From assembly GCA_964484185.1 (NCBI GenBank), contig CAZAEQ010000051.1:1-29195 (forward strand): a stretch of DNA of 29,195 bases, read 5' to 3'. The translations under genes were made by a program, and so were the position numbers. The notes under the pieces are model-generated. The model worked only from the letters and a program-made list of their open reading frames with translations. It ran no database searches and was not told the origin of the DNA. Each line of letters begins with the position of its first letter. Position 1 is the first letter of the stretch. Source of the DNA: F1-120-MAGs238 sp964484185. Lineage in GTDB: Bacteria > Planctomycetota > Phycisphaerae > Phycisphaerales > UBA1924. Below are positions 6,169-14,184 of this stretch, piece by piece.

Positions 6169-9023
6169 TGAGAGTCATCTCCCTTGGCCAGAGGCCTCGC
6201 TCCGCCGGGGCTGACAATTCCAATGCCCAATAGTGCGCCGCGGGCACCTTCGGTACTTTGTGATGATCCGACATCGCTGAATGCCGAGGAGAGAATATTT
6301 GTAATGACCTGTTGAATGGCGATATCAGCCTGTGCCAGGTCAATCTTGGAAGTCAAGGGTTTGAGGTCGGTGTCAGCCGGATCACGCGGGAGGAGTAAGT
6401 ACGAAAGGGCTGGGAGAGGCTCTCCTGTAATTGGCTTTGCGAGATGCCGATAAAGCGGTAGCTGCAGGTCCTTCCACGTATTTGTTCGAGGTGAAAAGTG
6501 GGCTTTGTCGGGAGCATCTGCTCGATTGCCGGTCTTGTAATCAATGATCTCCCATGTGCCCGATCTGGCATTAAAGTCGATTCGATCAATTCTCCCGCGG
6601 ACCAGCACATTGGAACTGTTGTGCGGATACGAAATCTCGCCATCGTTCCATTCGCAATACTTGATCGTCCATCCCTCGTTCCTGCGTGCCGCCTCGATAT
6701 CCGCAAGCCGTGAGATTCGCCGCCGTGCCATCGCTATCTGAATCTGGACCTCGGGACGAACCTGACTTCCGAAGGTGACCGCAATGTGCGAATCCAGCGA
6801 GTCGTTCAATGCCGCTGCGATATCGGCGGCTTTAGTAAGAAGCTTTGCAGGTGAATCACCGAAGACTTTCAAAGCCCCATGAATGAGATTTCCAAAGGAA
6901 CCCGCGTCAAGTTCTTCGTTGTGGCTTCCAAAGTCTTCAAGTCCAAGCACTCTGTCGAGATAGAACTCGTAGGGAGAAGTCAGATATTTCTTGAAGTGCG
7001 ACACGCTCAAGACTGTCGGGGGCGAAAGGTCCTGGAGAGGGCGAACGACAAATCCACTGACTCCGCAGGGTACGTGTCCGCGCTGAACTGCGGCCAGTTG
7101 AGTTGGTCCTTTAAGCAGACGCTCAATTCTTGGTACCAGGACGTCATCACTCAGCAGCAAGCGAGATGGCCACAGCGGGTCATCTTTGCTGTCGCGTCGT
7201 CCCACGATAACGATTACCTTCGCGCCCGCCCACTTTCGCGAGTGTCGAATCAGTGAAAGCAGATATGCATCACGGCCGAACCGTGATGTATTGCATGAGA
7301 TTCGTAACGCAGTTGCCAATGACTCGGGCAATAGCGGATCGGAGCTGATCTTTTCCGGAACAACTCCTTCATTCAAGCCCGTCACAATTGCAATTGGAGA
7401 TGGATCCATCGCCGCGTCGAGCCAGCCTAGTACCTCGATGGAGTTTGACACCGGCTCGGGAGATAGTTGTTGCCCAGCAAGTTCATCAAGAACAAGTTGC
7501 AAGGCCTCGCAGGCCCGTATCGACTTGCCAGAGGTCAGTGAATCTGGAAGTGTGTTGAGCGAATCGAGTGCCGCGGAAACTGCCTGAAAAGTCGCTAAAG
7601 TGCGGCGGCCGGGTGCGGTCGAAGTTTTTACACGCCGATTTTCATAGATGCTTCGTACAACATCTCTGATCGCCTTCGCCCAATGAGATGCTGTATCGTT
7701 ATCATCGCGGAGCAGCGGAGAAAGCAACTCGAGGGCGGAGGCATAGAGATCCACGAGAATTTTTTTATCGCGTGGGGAATCGCAAATCCAGGAAGAGTCA
7801 ATCCCTGAAGGCGCTTGCGAGGCTCCGTAACGATCAAGTGCGCGAATCCACTGCAGCGGGCCGATCGGCGGCGGGCGTTGCTGATGTGCATTTCGCATTG
7901 ACTGGATCAGGCGAGATTCAAAGTGTGGATGGCGGACCAACCGTGAATACGCATCAAAGGTCTGATCCTGACAGAATTCCGCGATGAGCGATATCAATAC
8001 AGATACTGGCGCGGATGCAATTGATTGTGCGGCGGCATCGCGGATGCGTACGCCGCCAATCTCGCGGGAAATGCTGATCAGGTGTGGTGTAACACTTGTA
8101 TCTGGGGCTGAGATGACCACATCTTGCGGGGTGGGCGCGGGGTCAAGCGTCGCCAGACTTGAAAAGGTCGCTTCGGCCTGCGATGCCGGACCATCTGCGA
8201 AAATGAGCTCGTCTTCAGAAAGTTCTGCAAGTGCCCCGTTCCACTGTAACGGAATAACACAACCAATTTCGTCGAATCTGGCGGCGTGCGATTGCGGCGC
8301 GGCGATCAGGCACTCAACCGGTCCAGAGTGTTTGCGAAACGCGGCGCGAGCGAGACCCGGTATCTCACTTGTTGCAACAAGTACGATACCGTGCGAGAGA
8401 GTTGGCGACCCTGCGCGAACCGCAGCAAGTTCAGTCTGCGACGCGAGCGAGCCGCCGCTGGATTGCAGTAGTTCGCTCGCGTGGTTCAACGCAAGTTCAA
8501 GGGCGTTCCAACGTTCTGTATCGATTTCCCCGATGAGCGACTCGCGATTCTGGGCGGCGATGACTGGAACTTCTCGAGGTCGAATATTTTCGCCCGCAAG
8601 CTGTGTACATGTTTTTGAGAACAATTCGCTGTAGCGTTTCAGGACTTGGGAGTTATTCGGGAGCGATCCAACAAGCTTGACCTGTTGTGCTGCCGGAAGC
8701 GAGCGAAGCGCATGAATCCATGCGAGCTGTTGATGGGTCGCGGGCGTTTCGGAAGCGTTCAGCTGGTAGAGGGCGGACACAATTCGACCAGGTGTGAGGT
8801 ATTGGGGCGGTGTGTAGAGGATGGCCCTGGATTGGGCAATTTGGGAGATGAGCGAATCAAGAATGCGGCCAGCCCGAGAACCCGGAGTGACAACCACCAG
8901 GTTGCTCAGATCGAGTTCTCCGTCGGTAATTCGCGTAGCAATTGACTGAGCAGCCAAGACCAGTGCAGGGTGGTCCCAGCCCATAAAGGTCCTGGTAATG
9001 TCGAGCTTTGTGGTGACGGCCAT
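6165..9023 (-). CDS. addB: AddB-type PD-(D/E)XK nuclease subunit
   Basis: This is the partner of the downstream addA. The C-terminal nuclease is clear: SVSHFKKYLTSPYEFYLDR, then AGSFGNLIHGAL (conserved Gly and His), GRIDRIDF, the catalytic IIDYKTG and the Q-motif LQLPLYRHL. The N-terminal two thirds resembles the inactive-helicase part of AddB, with VVVTPGSRAGRILD in place of a Walker A loop; no GxGKT is present. The cysteine of the usual CPF motif is replaced (TSPYEF), and no cysteines follow the DYKTG motif, so the iron-sulfur cluster of Bacillus AddB cannot form. This resembles the shorter alphaproteobacterial AddB type. I chose ATG 9023 (952 residues) rather than the longer frame to 9074, whose extra 17 residues overlap the divergent promoter region; no convincing ribosome binding site marks either. 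Confidence 0.85.
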   Translation of the reverse strand: MAVTTKLDITRTFMGWDHPALVLAAQSIATRITDGELDLSNLVVVTPGSRAGRILDSLISQIAQSRAILYTPPQYLTPGRIVSALYQLNASETPATHQQLAWIHALRSLPAAQQVKLVGSLPNNSQVLKRYSELFSKTCTQLAGENIRPREVPVIAAQNRESLIGEIDTERWNALELALNHASELLQSSGGSLASQTELAAVRAGSPTLSHGIVLVATSEIPGLARAAFRKHSGPVECLIAAPQSHAARFDEIGCVIPLQWNGALAELSEDELIFADGPASQAEATFSSLATLDPAPTPQDVVISAPDTSVTPHLISISREIGGVRIRDAAAQSIASAPVSVLISLIAEFCQDQTFDAYSRLVRHPHFESRLIQSMRNAHQQRPPPIGPLQWIRALDRYGASQAPSGIDSSWICDSPRDKKILVDLYASALELLSPLLRDDNDTASHWAKAIRDVVRSIYENRRVKTSTAPGRRTLATFQAVSAALDSLNTLPDSLTSGKSIRACEALQLVLDELAGQQLSPEPVSNSIEVLGWLDAAMDPSPIAIVTGLNEGVVPEKISSDPLLPESLATALRISCNTSRFGRDAYLLSLIRHSRKWAGAKVIVIVGRRDSKDDPLWPSRLLLSDDVLVPRIERLLKGPTQLAAVQRGHVPCGVSGFVVRPLQDLSPPTVLSVSHFKKYLTSPYEFYLDRVLGLEDFGSHNEELDAGSFGNLIHGALKVFGDSPAKLLTKAADIAAALNDSLDSHIAVTFGSQVRPEVQIQIAMARRRISRLADIEAARRNEGWTIKYCEWNDGEISYPHNSSNVLVRGRIDRIDFNARSGTWEIIDYKTGNRADAPDKAHFSPRTNTWKDLQLPLYRHLAKPITGEPLPALSYLLLPRDPADTDLKPLTSKIDLAQADIAIQQVITNILSSAFSDVGSSQSTEGARGALLGIGIVSPGGARPLAKGDDSQ

Positions 9024-9117
9024 GGTGACGATAAGGATATCAGAAAGTGGCTCTCTCGACACTGCAACGAACAATCAAACGCATGGCGTGCGATTGGGCT
9101 ACACTCGGCCCAACTGC

Positions 9118-10041
9118 ATGCTATTTACCGTTACCGCATCTTGTTTACGGCCCCTCCTTGTTCCCGATGCCAAAGGCAAGGGAGCAACACTGAAGATGAC
9201 CGATCTTCCAGCCTTCGCGCGGGAGAAGCTTGGCCTGCACGGGGTGAATTTGACAACCGATTTGCTTCAGGGAGCGGATCGGGCGCGGCTGGAAACGATC
9301 CGGGAACGGGCTGATAAGGCGGCGTGTTCATGCCTGTTACTCGTGGAACATCAGGCACTTTCGATTTCGAGCACCTCGAATGATGAGTACATCCCGGCGA
9401 TGGACCGGATGAAACGGGTTTTGGAGGCGGCAAGGTATCTAGGGTGCAATTCAACCGCATTTAAGATCAATGCGGATACGTCAGAATCTTCGAACAAACT
9501 TGTGATTGAGCGGCTCAAAAAGATCATGGAACATGCGGAGAAGCTGGATCTCAATGTTCTGATCTCGCCGTATCCAGGATTGACTATTGAGCCGGATAAG
9601 TTGACTGAGTTGATTAAGAAAGTCGGCGGGTTTCGAATTGGGACTTTCCCTGATTTTCAACTCGCGGCCGCACAGAAGGATCCGGGCGCATTCCTGCGGC
9701 GGATTGTGCCATACGCATCTGCGGTCTCGGTCTCGACCCTTGATTTCAAACCTTTGACTGGCAAGAAGAAAAAGGCAGAGATCGGGCTGGATGAACAGGT
9801 TGAGCATGCCGGGTTTGAGTTCCGGCCGCTGATTGATGCAATTGAGAGCGTGGGATACGACGGAAATCTGGCGATCGACTATCGCGGTCCTGGCAATCCT
9901 ACTATTGGGGTGATCCGAACCCGCAAGTTGCTTGAGGCGTTCTTCGCCGAGCCTGTGAAAGAAGAGTTCGTTGAAGAAGACCTTGATTCGGCGGCGGCTG
10001 CGGAGCCTGATGAAGATGAACCAGTTCGCGATGAAGAATGA
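9118..10041 (+). CDS. sugar phosphate isomerase/epimerase-like TIM-barrel protein
   Basis: From the ATG at 9118 the protein has 307 residues. It has the layout of the xylose isomerase-like TIM-barrel (AP endonuclease 2) superfamily: repeated beta-alpha units with RMKRVLEAARYLGCNSTAFK, LDLNVLISPYPGL, FRIGTFPDFQLA, VSVSTLDFK and, near the end, YDGNLAIDYRGPGNP. Family members bind divalent metals and act on sugars or sugar-like substrates, but the substrate here cannot be told. Conserved metal ligands are not all obvious: the middle strands offer D and H candidates, but glutamates at the usual positions are not clear. The last 25 residues form a strongly acidic tail (EEDLDSAAAAEPDEDEP). The start at MLFTVTASCLRPLL is chosen over upstream in-frame codons, which overlap the addB start. 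It probably heads an operon with cmk and plsC. Confidence 0.68.
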   Translation: MLFTVTASCLRPLLVPDAKGKGATLKMTDLPAFAREKLGLHGVNLTTDLLQGADRARLETIRERADKAACSCLLLVEHQALSISSTSNDEYIPAMDRMKRVLEAARYLGCNSTAFKINADTSESSNKLVIERLKKIMEHAEKLDLNVLISPYPGLTIEPDKLTELIKKVGGFRIGTFPDFQLAAAQKDPGAFLRRIVPYASAVSVSTLDFKPLTGKKKKAEIGLDEQVEHAGFEFRPLIDAIESVGYDGNLAIDYRGPGNPTIGVIRTRKLLEAFFAEPVKEEFVEEDLDSAAAAEPDEDEPVRDEE

Positions 10042-10075
10042 CGTTGTGAAGTCGAGCAAGTGAGTGAGGTGTACC

Positions 10076-10885
10076 ATGGCCGGGATTGAGACTGCCGCCT
10101 TGGTTGAATCGCAGAGCCGGAGCGCCGTGACCGATCGGCCCGGTCAGTCCGGTCACGCCGGTCAGTCTCAAAGTCGCCGGGCTTGGAGCGACCTCTTGGC
10201 TTCAAAACGTCCGATTGTCATAACGATTGATGGACCTGCCGCGAGCGGCAAAAGTTCTGTTGCGAGGGAACTGGCGCAGCGGCTCGGGCTTGAGTTGTTG
10301 AATACAGGTGCGATGTATCGAGCCGCCGCTGCGGTTCTGATTCAGGCTGGGCTTGATCAGCGGTCTGATCCTGGCACGGTCGTTCGGGCCGTGGAGGCGG
10401 CGGACATCCGCTTTGACTTCAGTCGCAAACCACCGATGATTCTGGCATATGGGCAGCCGATGGAAGATCGCATTGAAGATGAGGATGTCACGCAGTTGGT
10501 TTCACCGATCGCTGGGATCGCAGAACTGCGGGCACACATGGTGGATCGGCAGCAGCACGTGGCAGATACGCATCCGAGACTGGTAAGCGAAGGCCGGGAT
10601 CAGGGATCAGTGGTGTTTCCGCATGCGGCAGTGAAGTTCTTCTTGAAGGCCACTTCTCAGGTCCGAGCGTTGCGGCGGGCGACACAAATGCGGGCACGCG
10701 GGCTATCGCCAAATCTAGAAGAATTACAGCGGATGATTGAGGCTAGAGATCGATCAGATGAAAGCCGGAAGGTTGGGCCGCTGGTCTGTCCAACCGATGC
10801 GATTGTGGTCGATACTTCTCCCATGAATTTTGAACAGGTTGTGGATACTTTGGAGCGTGAGGTAGTTGCCCGCGTGCTTGTGTGA
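10076..10885 (+). CDS. cmk: (d)CMP kinase
   Basis: Cytidylate kinase phosphorylates CMP and dCMP with ATP. The P-loop GPAASGKSS lies at residues 53-61 from ATG 10076, followed by the family's LLNTGAMYRAAA, a substrate-binding VSEGRDQGSVVFP block and the lid region ALRRATQMRARG; the C-terminus DAIVVDTSPMNFEQVV is typical. The core from RPIVITIDGP onward has normal family length. What precedes it is unusual: about 44 residues of low-complexity sequence encoded by a 9-base tandem repeat. GAGG 7 bases before ATG 10076 supports that start, but a TTG at 10196 with GGAG 7 bases upstream would give a standard N-terminus, and a GTG at 10064 is a third option. It lies 34 bases after the TIM-barrel gene and overlaps plsC by 4 bases. 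Confidence 0.93.
   Translation: MAGIETAALVESQSRSAVTDRPGQSGHAGQSQSRRAWSDLLASKRPIVITIDGPAASGKSSVARELAQRLGLELLNTGAMYRAAAAVLIQAGLDQRSDPGTVVRAVEAADIRFDFSRKPPMILAYGQPMEDRIEDEDVTQLVSPIAGIAELRAHMVDRQQHVADTHPRLVSEGRDQGSVVFPHAAVKFFLKATSQVRALRRATQMRARGLSPNLEELQRMIEARDRSDESRKVGPLVCPTDAIVVDTSPMNFEQVVDTLEREVVARVLV
10140..10166 (+). repeat. three tandem 9-base units at the 5' end of cmk
   Basis: Units CCGGTCAGT, CCGGTCACG and CCGGTCAGT follow one another directly. They lie either in the coding sequence of an N-terminal extension of cmk (encoding PGQSGHAGQS-like residues) or, if TTG 10196 is the true start, in its untranslated leader. Because the unit is a multiple of three, copy-number change would not shift the frame. 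Confidence 0.8.
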
Positions 10886-11586
10886 GCAGGGTGCAGAAAT
10901 CTGACAATTCGGATGACTTGGGTTGGGCACGCCGCGGATTTCGAGCCGTGTTTTACTTCATTGTCAAGAATACCGCGTTCGTCGGTTTTCTGTTTATCTA
11001 TCGCACCCGCGGATTGCATCGCGAGCGGATGCCGAAGTCCGGGCCGCTGCTCGTTGCATCAAATCATCAATCACACTTTGACCCGCCATGTATCGGCGGG
11101 ATTGCGCCGCGGCGACTGAGCTACATCGCACAGTCAGGGTTGTTTAAGTTCAAGCCGTTTGGATGGGCAATTGAATCACTGGGATCGATTCCGATCAATC
11201 AGGAAGCGGGTGATGCGGGAGCGATCCGCGAAGTGATTCGCCGGCTTGACCAGGGCGAAGCTGTGTTGATATTTCCGGAAGGGACTCGTTGTGAGAAGGG
11301 CGAGATCGAAGAGTTCAAGCGTGGGGTCATGTTACTTGTAAGGCGTGCCAAGTGCGCAGTTCAGCCAGTGGCAATTGAGGGGTCTTTTGGCGCGTGGCCT
11401 CGCTTCAACAAATTCCCCAAGCTCCTTGGTCACCGGATCTTGGTGAACTATGGAACGCCGATCTCATACGACGAGTTGATGAAGGACGGGAATGATGCCG
11501 CGATGGAAAGACTGCGGCGTGAAATCACGTTGTTGCGAGAAGAGTTGAAGGACAAGATGATCGAAGATCAGCGGGCGTTTCGCTGA
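10882..11586 (+). CDS. plsC: 1-acyl-sn-glycerol-3-phosphate acyltransferase (PlsC family)
   Basis: This enzyme acylates lysophosphatidic acid to phosphatidic acid at the cytoplasmic face of the inner membrane. The 234-residue protein has a hydrophobic N-terminal helix (about 21-40), the catalytic NHQSHFDP block (HX4D motif, His62 and Asp67), GSIPINQ, and the substrate-binding motif FPEGTR (131-136) followed by FKRGVMLL and VAIEGS. Length and motif spacing are normal. The GTG start overlaps the cmk stop as GTGA, indicating translational coupling. A cmk-plsC neighbourhood is recurrent in several phyla, including Firmicutes and Chlamydia. The last 19 coding bases overlap the end of the convergent glycine-zipper lipoprotein gene. 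Confidence 0.92.
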   Translation: MSRVQKSDNSDDLGWARRGFRAVFYFIVKNTAFVGFLFIYRTRGLHRERMPKSGPLLVASNHQSHFDPPCIGGIAPRRLSYIAQSGLFKFKPFGWAIESLGSIPINQEAGDAGAIREVIRRLDQGEAVLIFPEGTRCEKGEIEEFKRGVMLLVRRAKCAVQPVAIEGSFGAWPRFNKFPKLLGHRILVNYGTPISYDELMKDGNDAAMERLRREITLLREELKDKMIEDQRAFR

Positions 11587-11819
11587 TTCTGGTCGCCGAC
11601 AAGTACCCCGCCCAGGCCGCCGAGGAGCGCGCCTGCGGCAGCGCCTTTGCCCATGTCGCCGGAAAGGGAGCCGAGCCCCATACCAACAAGTGAGCCGAGC
11701 ATTGCGCCAGAGAAGAAGCCTTCTCCTGCGTTATTGCAGCCGGTAGTGGTGAGCAACATAGCCCCACCGACTAGAGAAATGAGCGCGGCCTTGGTTGTGC
11801 GAGTTTTGAGAAGTTTCAT
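11568..11819 (-). CDS. small glycine-zipper lipoprotein
   Basis: This 83-residue protein has a signal peptide (KTRTTKAALISLVGGAML) ending in the lipobox LTTTGC at about residues 23-28, so it should be lipidated at that cysteine. After a short NNAGEGFF linker comes a glycine-zipper segment (GAMLGSLVGMGLGSLSG and GAAAGALLGGLGGVLVG) that forms two close-packed helices, as in glycine zipper 2TM-domain proteins such as SlyB and OsmB relatives. Such proteins sit in the outer membrane or periplasm. The ATG at 11819 is preferred because GGAG lies 6 bases upstream and the signal peptide begins right there; the open frame reaches much further upstream but that part has no coding features and overlaps the LON-domain gene. 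Its 3' end overlaps plsC by 19 bases. Confidence 0.83.
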   Translation of the reverse strand: MKLLKTRTTKAALISLVGGAMLLTTTGCNNAGEGFFSGAMLGSLVGMGLGSLSGDMGKGAAAGALLGGLGGVLVGDQNQRNAR

Positions 11820-11931
11820 GACGGACTCCAATGAGTGAGGACGATGAACGTTCGCTAGATTAGATGTTTGATCGCAGGCAGAGTTCCGAAAATATCGTAA
11901 GTCTTTAAAAACCAGGGGTTTATGCGGCCTA

Positions 11932-12639
11932 TCAGTTCCAAGAACAGCCTTTTGGCCAGTCCTGGGGGCGCTGGCGGTCGGCCTGGGTGATGAGGCGGGA
12001 AAGTTGTGAAAGTTCGCCAAAGATCATTTCTGCCCGGAGAAGTGCATCGCCTTCAGCGAGCAATTTATATCGAAGTTCGTTGTTGTTGATGATGGTGAAC
12101 CCAAGGAGTTCGATGAGCGCGGTTGTGGGGATCTGTAAATCGCGAGCACAATCGAGGATGGGTTTGGAGACGTTGAGTTTGTCAAGCGGTGCAGAGGAGA
12201 GCGAAGTGCTCAGGCGAGAACGAATAAGAGTAAGCTCTTCCGGATCTGCTTCATCAAACCCGATTGGTTGCAGCAGCGCCTGGCGGTAGAGTCGTTCGCT
12301 GCTTCCAGGACTTTCTTCGACGATCCGAGCGCGGCAGATGCCCTGGAGAATGACGTTGAATCTTCCATCGGGAAGGCGTTCGTGCTGACCGATTTGCCCG
12401 ATGCAAACTGCATCGCGCAATTCGGGTCGACCGTGATAGTCCTTTTTCCAATCACGGCTGTCGAACATTGCCATGGCGATCTGGCCTGCGCCATCGAGTG
12501 CGTGTGTGATCATCTGGCGATAGCGAGGTTCGAAGATATGTAGTGGCACGATTTGCTGCGGCAACAGGTGAACGCGATCCAGCGGGAAAAGCGGGAGTGG
12601 CTTTGAGAAGTTCACTCGAACTGATGCCTCAATTGCCAT
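11932..12639 (-). CDS. LON peptidase substrate-binding domain protein
   Basis: This 235-residue protein begins with the LON N-terminal domain signature: PLPLFPLDRVHLLPQQIVPL, then HIFEPRYRQMI, and continues with the barrel strands DAVCIGQIGQHERLPDGRFNVILQG and RARIVE. The second half is helical, as in stand-alone members. There is no AAA ATPase or Ser-Lys protease domain, so it is not the Lon protease itself; stand-alone proteins of this kind have no settled biochemical role. Its start codon is only 2 bases after the stop of the YhaM-type exonuclease gene, so the two are almost surely one transcript and probably translationally coupled. About 110 bases separate it from the lipoprotein gene downstream. 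Confidence 0.88.
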   Translation of the reverse strand: MAIEASVRVNFSKPLPLFPLDRVHLLPQQIVPLHIFEPRYRQMITHALDGAGQIAMAMFDSRDWKKDYHGRPELRDAVCIGQIGQHERLPDGRFNVILQGICRARIVEESPGSSERLYRQALLQPIGFDEADPEELTLIRSRLSTSLSSAPLDKLNVSKPILDCARDLQIPTTALIELLGFTIINNNELRYKLLAEGDALLRAEMIFGELSQLSRLITQADRQRPQDWPKGCSWN

Positions 12640-12641
12640 AG

Positions 12642-13667
12642 TTATGACGCCAGTGGATCGACCCGGAAAAGTTTAGTATCCAAACCCCAGACTTTCTCGG
12701 TGAAGTTGCCGCCCAAATCGGCGGATTGGGCGTGTTCTGGGCGTGCGGCAGCCAGTGCCATGGTGGTTTTGGCATCGAGATTGTCGAGCATGGAAACAAA
12801 GATCGCTTCAGGAGTTGCCGGGATTTTGGCAGCGCCAAATTCCGGAATGCCGTGGTGCGAAATGATGATGTGCTGCAGGATGAGAACGAAGTTCGCGGGG
12901 AACCGCTGGCCGGAGTCGTGCATTGCCTGCTGCGCCTTATCGTGAAGCATGATTGCGCCATCGACAACGTGACCGAGGAGTTCGCCGCGGTCTGAATAGC
13001 CGAAGCCGCGATCAAAGATGAGTTCGCGAGTTTTGCCAAGGTCGTGCAAGAAGAGGCCGAGCAGCACGATATCGCGATTGAGTTTGGGGTATCCCGGAAG
13101 CATTGCATTTGCGAGCTTGAGCAACTGCAGTGTGTGCTCGAGCAAGCCACCGATGAAGGCGTGGTGCATGCTCTTGGCCGCGGGAGCCTGGCGGAAGAGA
13201 TCCATCAGATACGTGTCGTTGAGATAGGTATTAGCGAGTGTTTTCGCGGCGGGATGCTTGAGCGTGCCGAGGATGTTTGTCAGTTCCTCGAACATCACGG
13301 CGGGATCAAACTTACTGGCGGGAAGAAGGTCTCGGATCTGTTCGAGCGACGGCTCGAGTGGTTCAATGGTTCGGATGATGAGTTGAAGCTCGCCCTGATA
13401 TGGCTGAGTTTCACCATCAACCCAGACGAAGCCATCGGTCGGAAGCCGCTTGAAAGTCGCTTCATCAACAGACCACATTCGGCCGGCGACTTCACCAGTT
13501 TTGTCAGAAAGGAGGCAGCGGAGATATGGCTTGTCAGCGCGGGTTTTCCCGAGCTGGCAGTTGGCGATGCAGAACGCGCCTTCGATGCGAGCATTGGGCT
13601 GCGCATCTTTGAGATATGGACGCGGGCCGAGGCTGGCGGGAGGCTGTTGAGTTTTGGTTGCAGACAT
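12642..13667 (-). CDS. YhaM-type 3'-5' exoribonuclease (OB fold plus HD domain)
   Basis: This 341-residue protein has two domains. Residues 25-105 form a nucleic-acid-binding OB fold (YLRCLLSDKTGEVAGRMW, GFVWVDGETQPYQGELQLII). Residues 160-310 form a metal-dependent HD domain with MHHAFIGGLLEHTL (His168-His169 and the following His), LLGLFLHDLGK (His208-Asp209), IIISHHG (His271-His272) and SMLDNLDAK (Asp295). This order and length match Bacillus YhaM and Staphylococcus CbfA-type 3'-5' exonucleases that trim RNA and single-stranded DNA. Catalytic residues appear complete. It follows queF by 25 bases and precedes the LON-domain gene by 2. The family assignment is firm; the natural substrate is inferred. 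Confidence 0.88.
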   Translation of the reverse strand: MSATKTQQPPASLGPRPYLKDAQPNARIEGAFCIANCQLGKTRADKPYLRCLLSDKTGEVAGRMWSVDEATFKRLPTDGFVWVDGETQPYQGELQLIIRTIEPLEPSLEQIRDLLPASKFDPAVMFEELTNILGTLKHPAAKTLANTYLNDTYLMDLFRQAPAAKSMHHAFIGGLLEHTLQLLKLANAMLPGYPKLNRDIVLLGLFLHDLGKTRELIFDRGFGYSDRGELLGHVVDGAIMLHDKAQQAMHDSGQRFPANFVLILQHIIISHHGIPEFGAAKIPATPEAIFVSMLDNLDAKTTMALAAARPEHAQSADLGGNFTEKVWGLDTKLFRVDPLAS

Positions 13668-13692
13668 GGAGTTGCTTTCTGAGAGAGTTGTT

Positions 13693-14073
13693 TTATTGAC
13701 GCCAGGATTCGGGCACTACGCCGTGAGCAGCTCGAATGACGGAACGGAACCCGCCGCGGCCTTTCCAATCGGAACGGACCAGCAGCCAGGTGGGATTCAT
13801 GAGCTTGGCAAGGTCGTCACGAATGGTGTTTGTGACGGCCTCGTAAAAAATACCTTCATTGCGGAATGACTGAAAGTAAAGCTTCAGCGACTTGAGTTCG
13901 ACACAAGTTCCTCTTGCTTTGGCGGCCTGAGGCTCAAACCTGATCGTGATTGTTCCAAAATCGGGGTGGCCGGTCTTGGGACAGACTGACGTAAATTCAT
14001 CATGAACATGTTCGATGATGAACGGTGTGTCGGTGGGTGTGGGGAAAGTTTCTAAGAGCGAGGCATCTGGCAT
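13693..14073 (-). CDS. queF: NADPH-dependent preQ0 reductase QueF
   Basis: QueF reduces the nitrile of 7-cyano-7-deazaguanine to preQ1 in queuosine synthesis. The 126-residue, single-domain form carries the nucleophilic Cys31 in FTSVCPKTGHPDFG, the following Asp38, and the QueF motif ELKSLKLYF at about 59-67. The FHE triplet of the Bacillus enzyme reads FYE here (IFYEAV), so the histidine is a tyrosine while the glutamate is kept. The C-terminus WKGRGGFRSVI is as expected. It is the first gene of a run with the exoribonuclease and LON-domain genes (25-base gap). queC, queD and queE are not in the window. The start has no Shine-Dalgarno sequence. Confidence 0.95.
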   Translation of the reverse strand: MPDASLLETFPTPTDTPFIIEHVHDEFTSVCPKTGHPDFGTITIRFEPQAAKARGTCVELKSLKLYFQSFRNEGIFYEAVTNTIRDDLAKLMNPTWLLVRSDWKGRGGFRSVIRAAHGVVPESWRQ

Positions 14074-14184
14074 GGTTGTAGGGTATCGAAGCTAAGTCGC
14101 CCGAGCGAATGGCGCATGCACAAACCATGCTTTGGGCATGCAAATGCATAGCCAGAAGGTCGCAAAGGGCTTGGCGCTCTGGGA

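Noticed and set aside
7984..8634. 216-codon open frame on the plus strand
   Set aside because: Antisense to addB, with serine- and alanine-rich low-complexity translation and no ribosome binding site.
11820..12020. Long N-terminal extension of the glycine-zipper lipoprotein frame
   Set aside because: The extension has no coding features, overlaps the LON-domain gene, and a clear signal peptide with ribosome binding site begins at 11819.
13044..13682. 212-codon open frame on the plus strand
   Set aside because: Antisense to the YhaM-type gene, whose OB and HD motifs are unmistakable.
14100..14165. GCATGC-rich inverted repeat between queF and the subtilase gene
   Set aside because: Only 5- to 6-bp stems can form and there is no T-run; too weak to call a terminator or operator.
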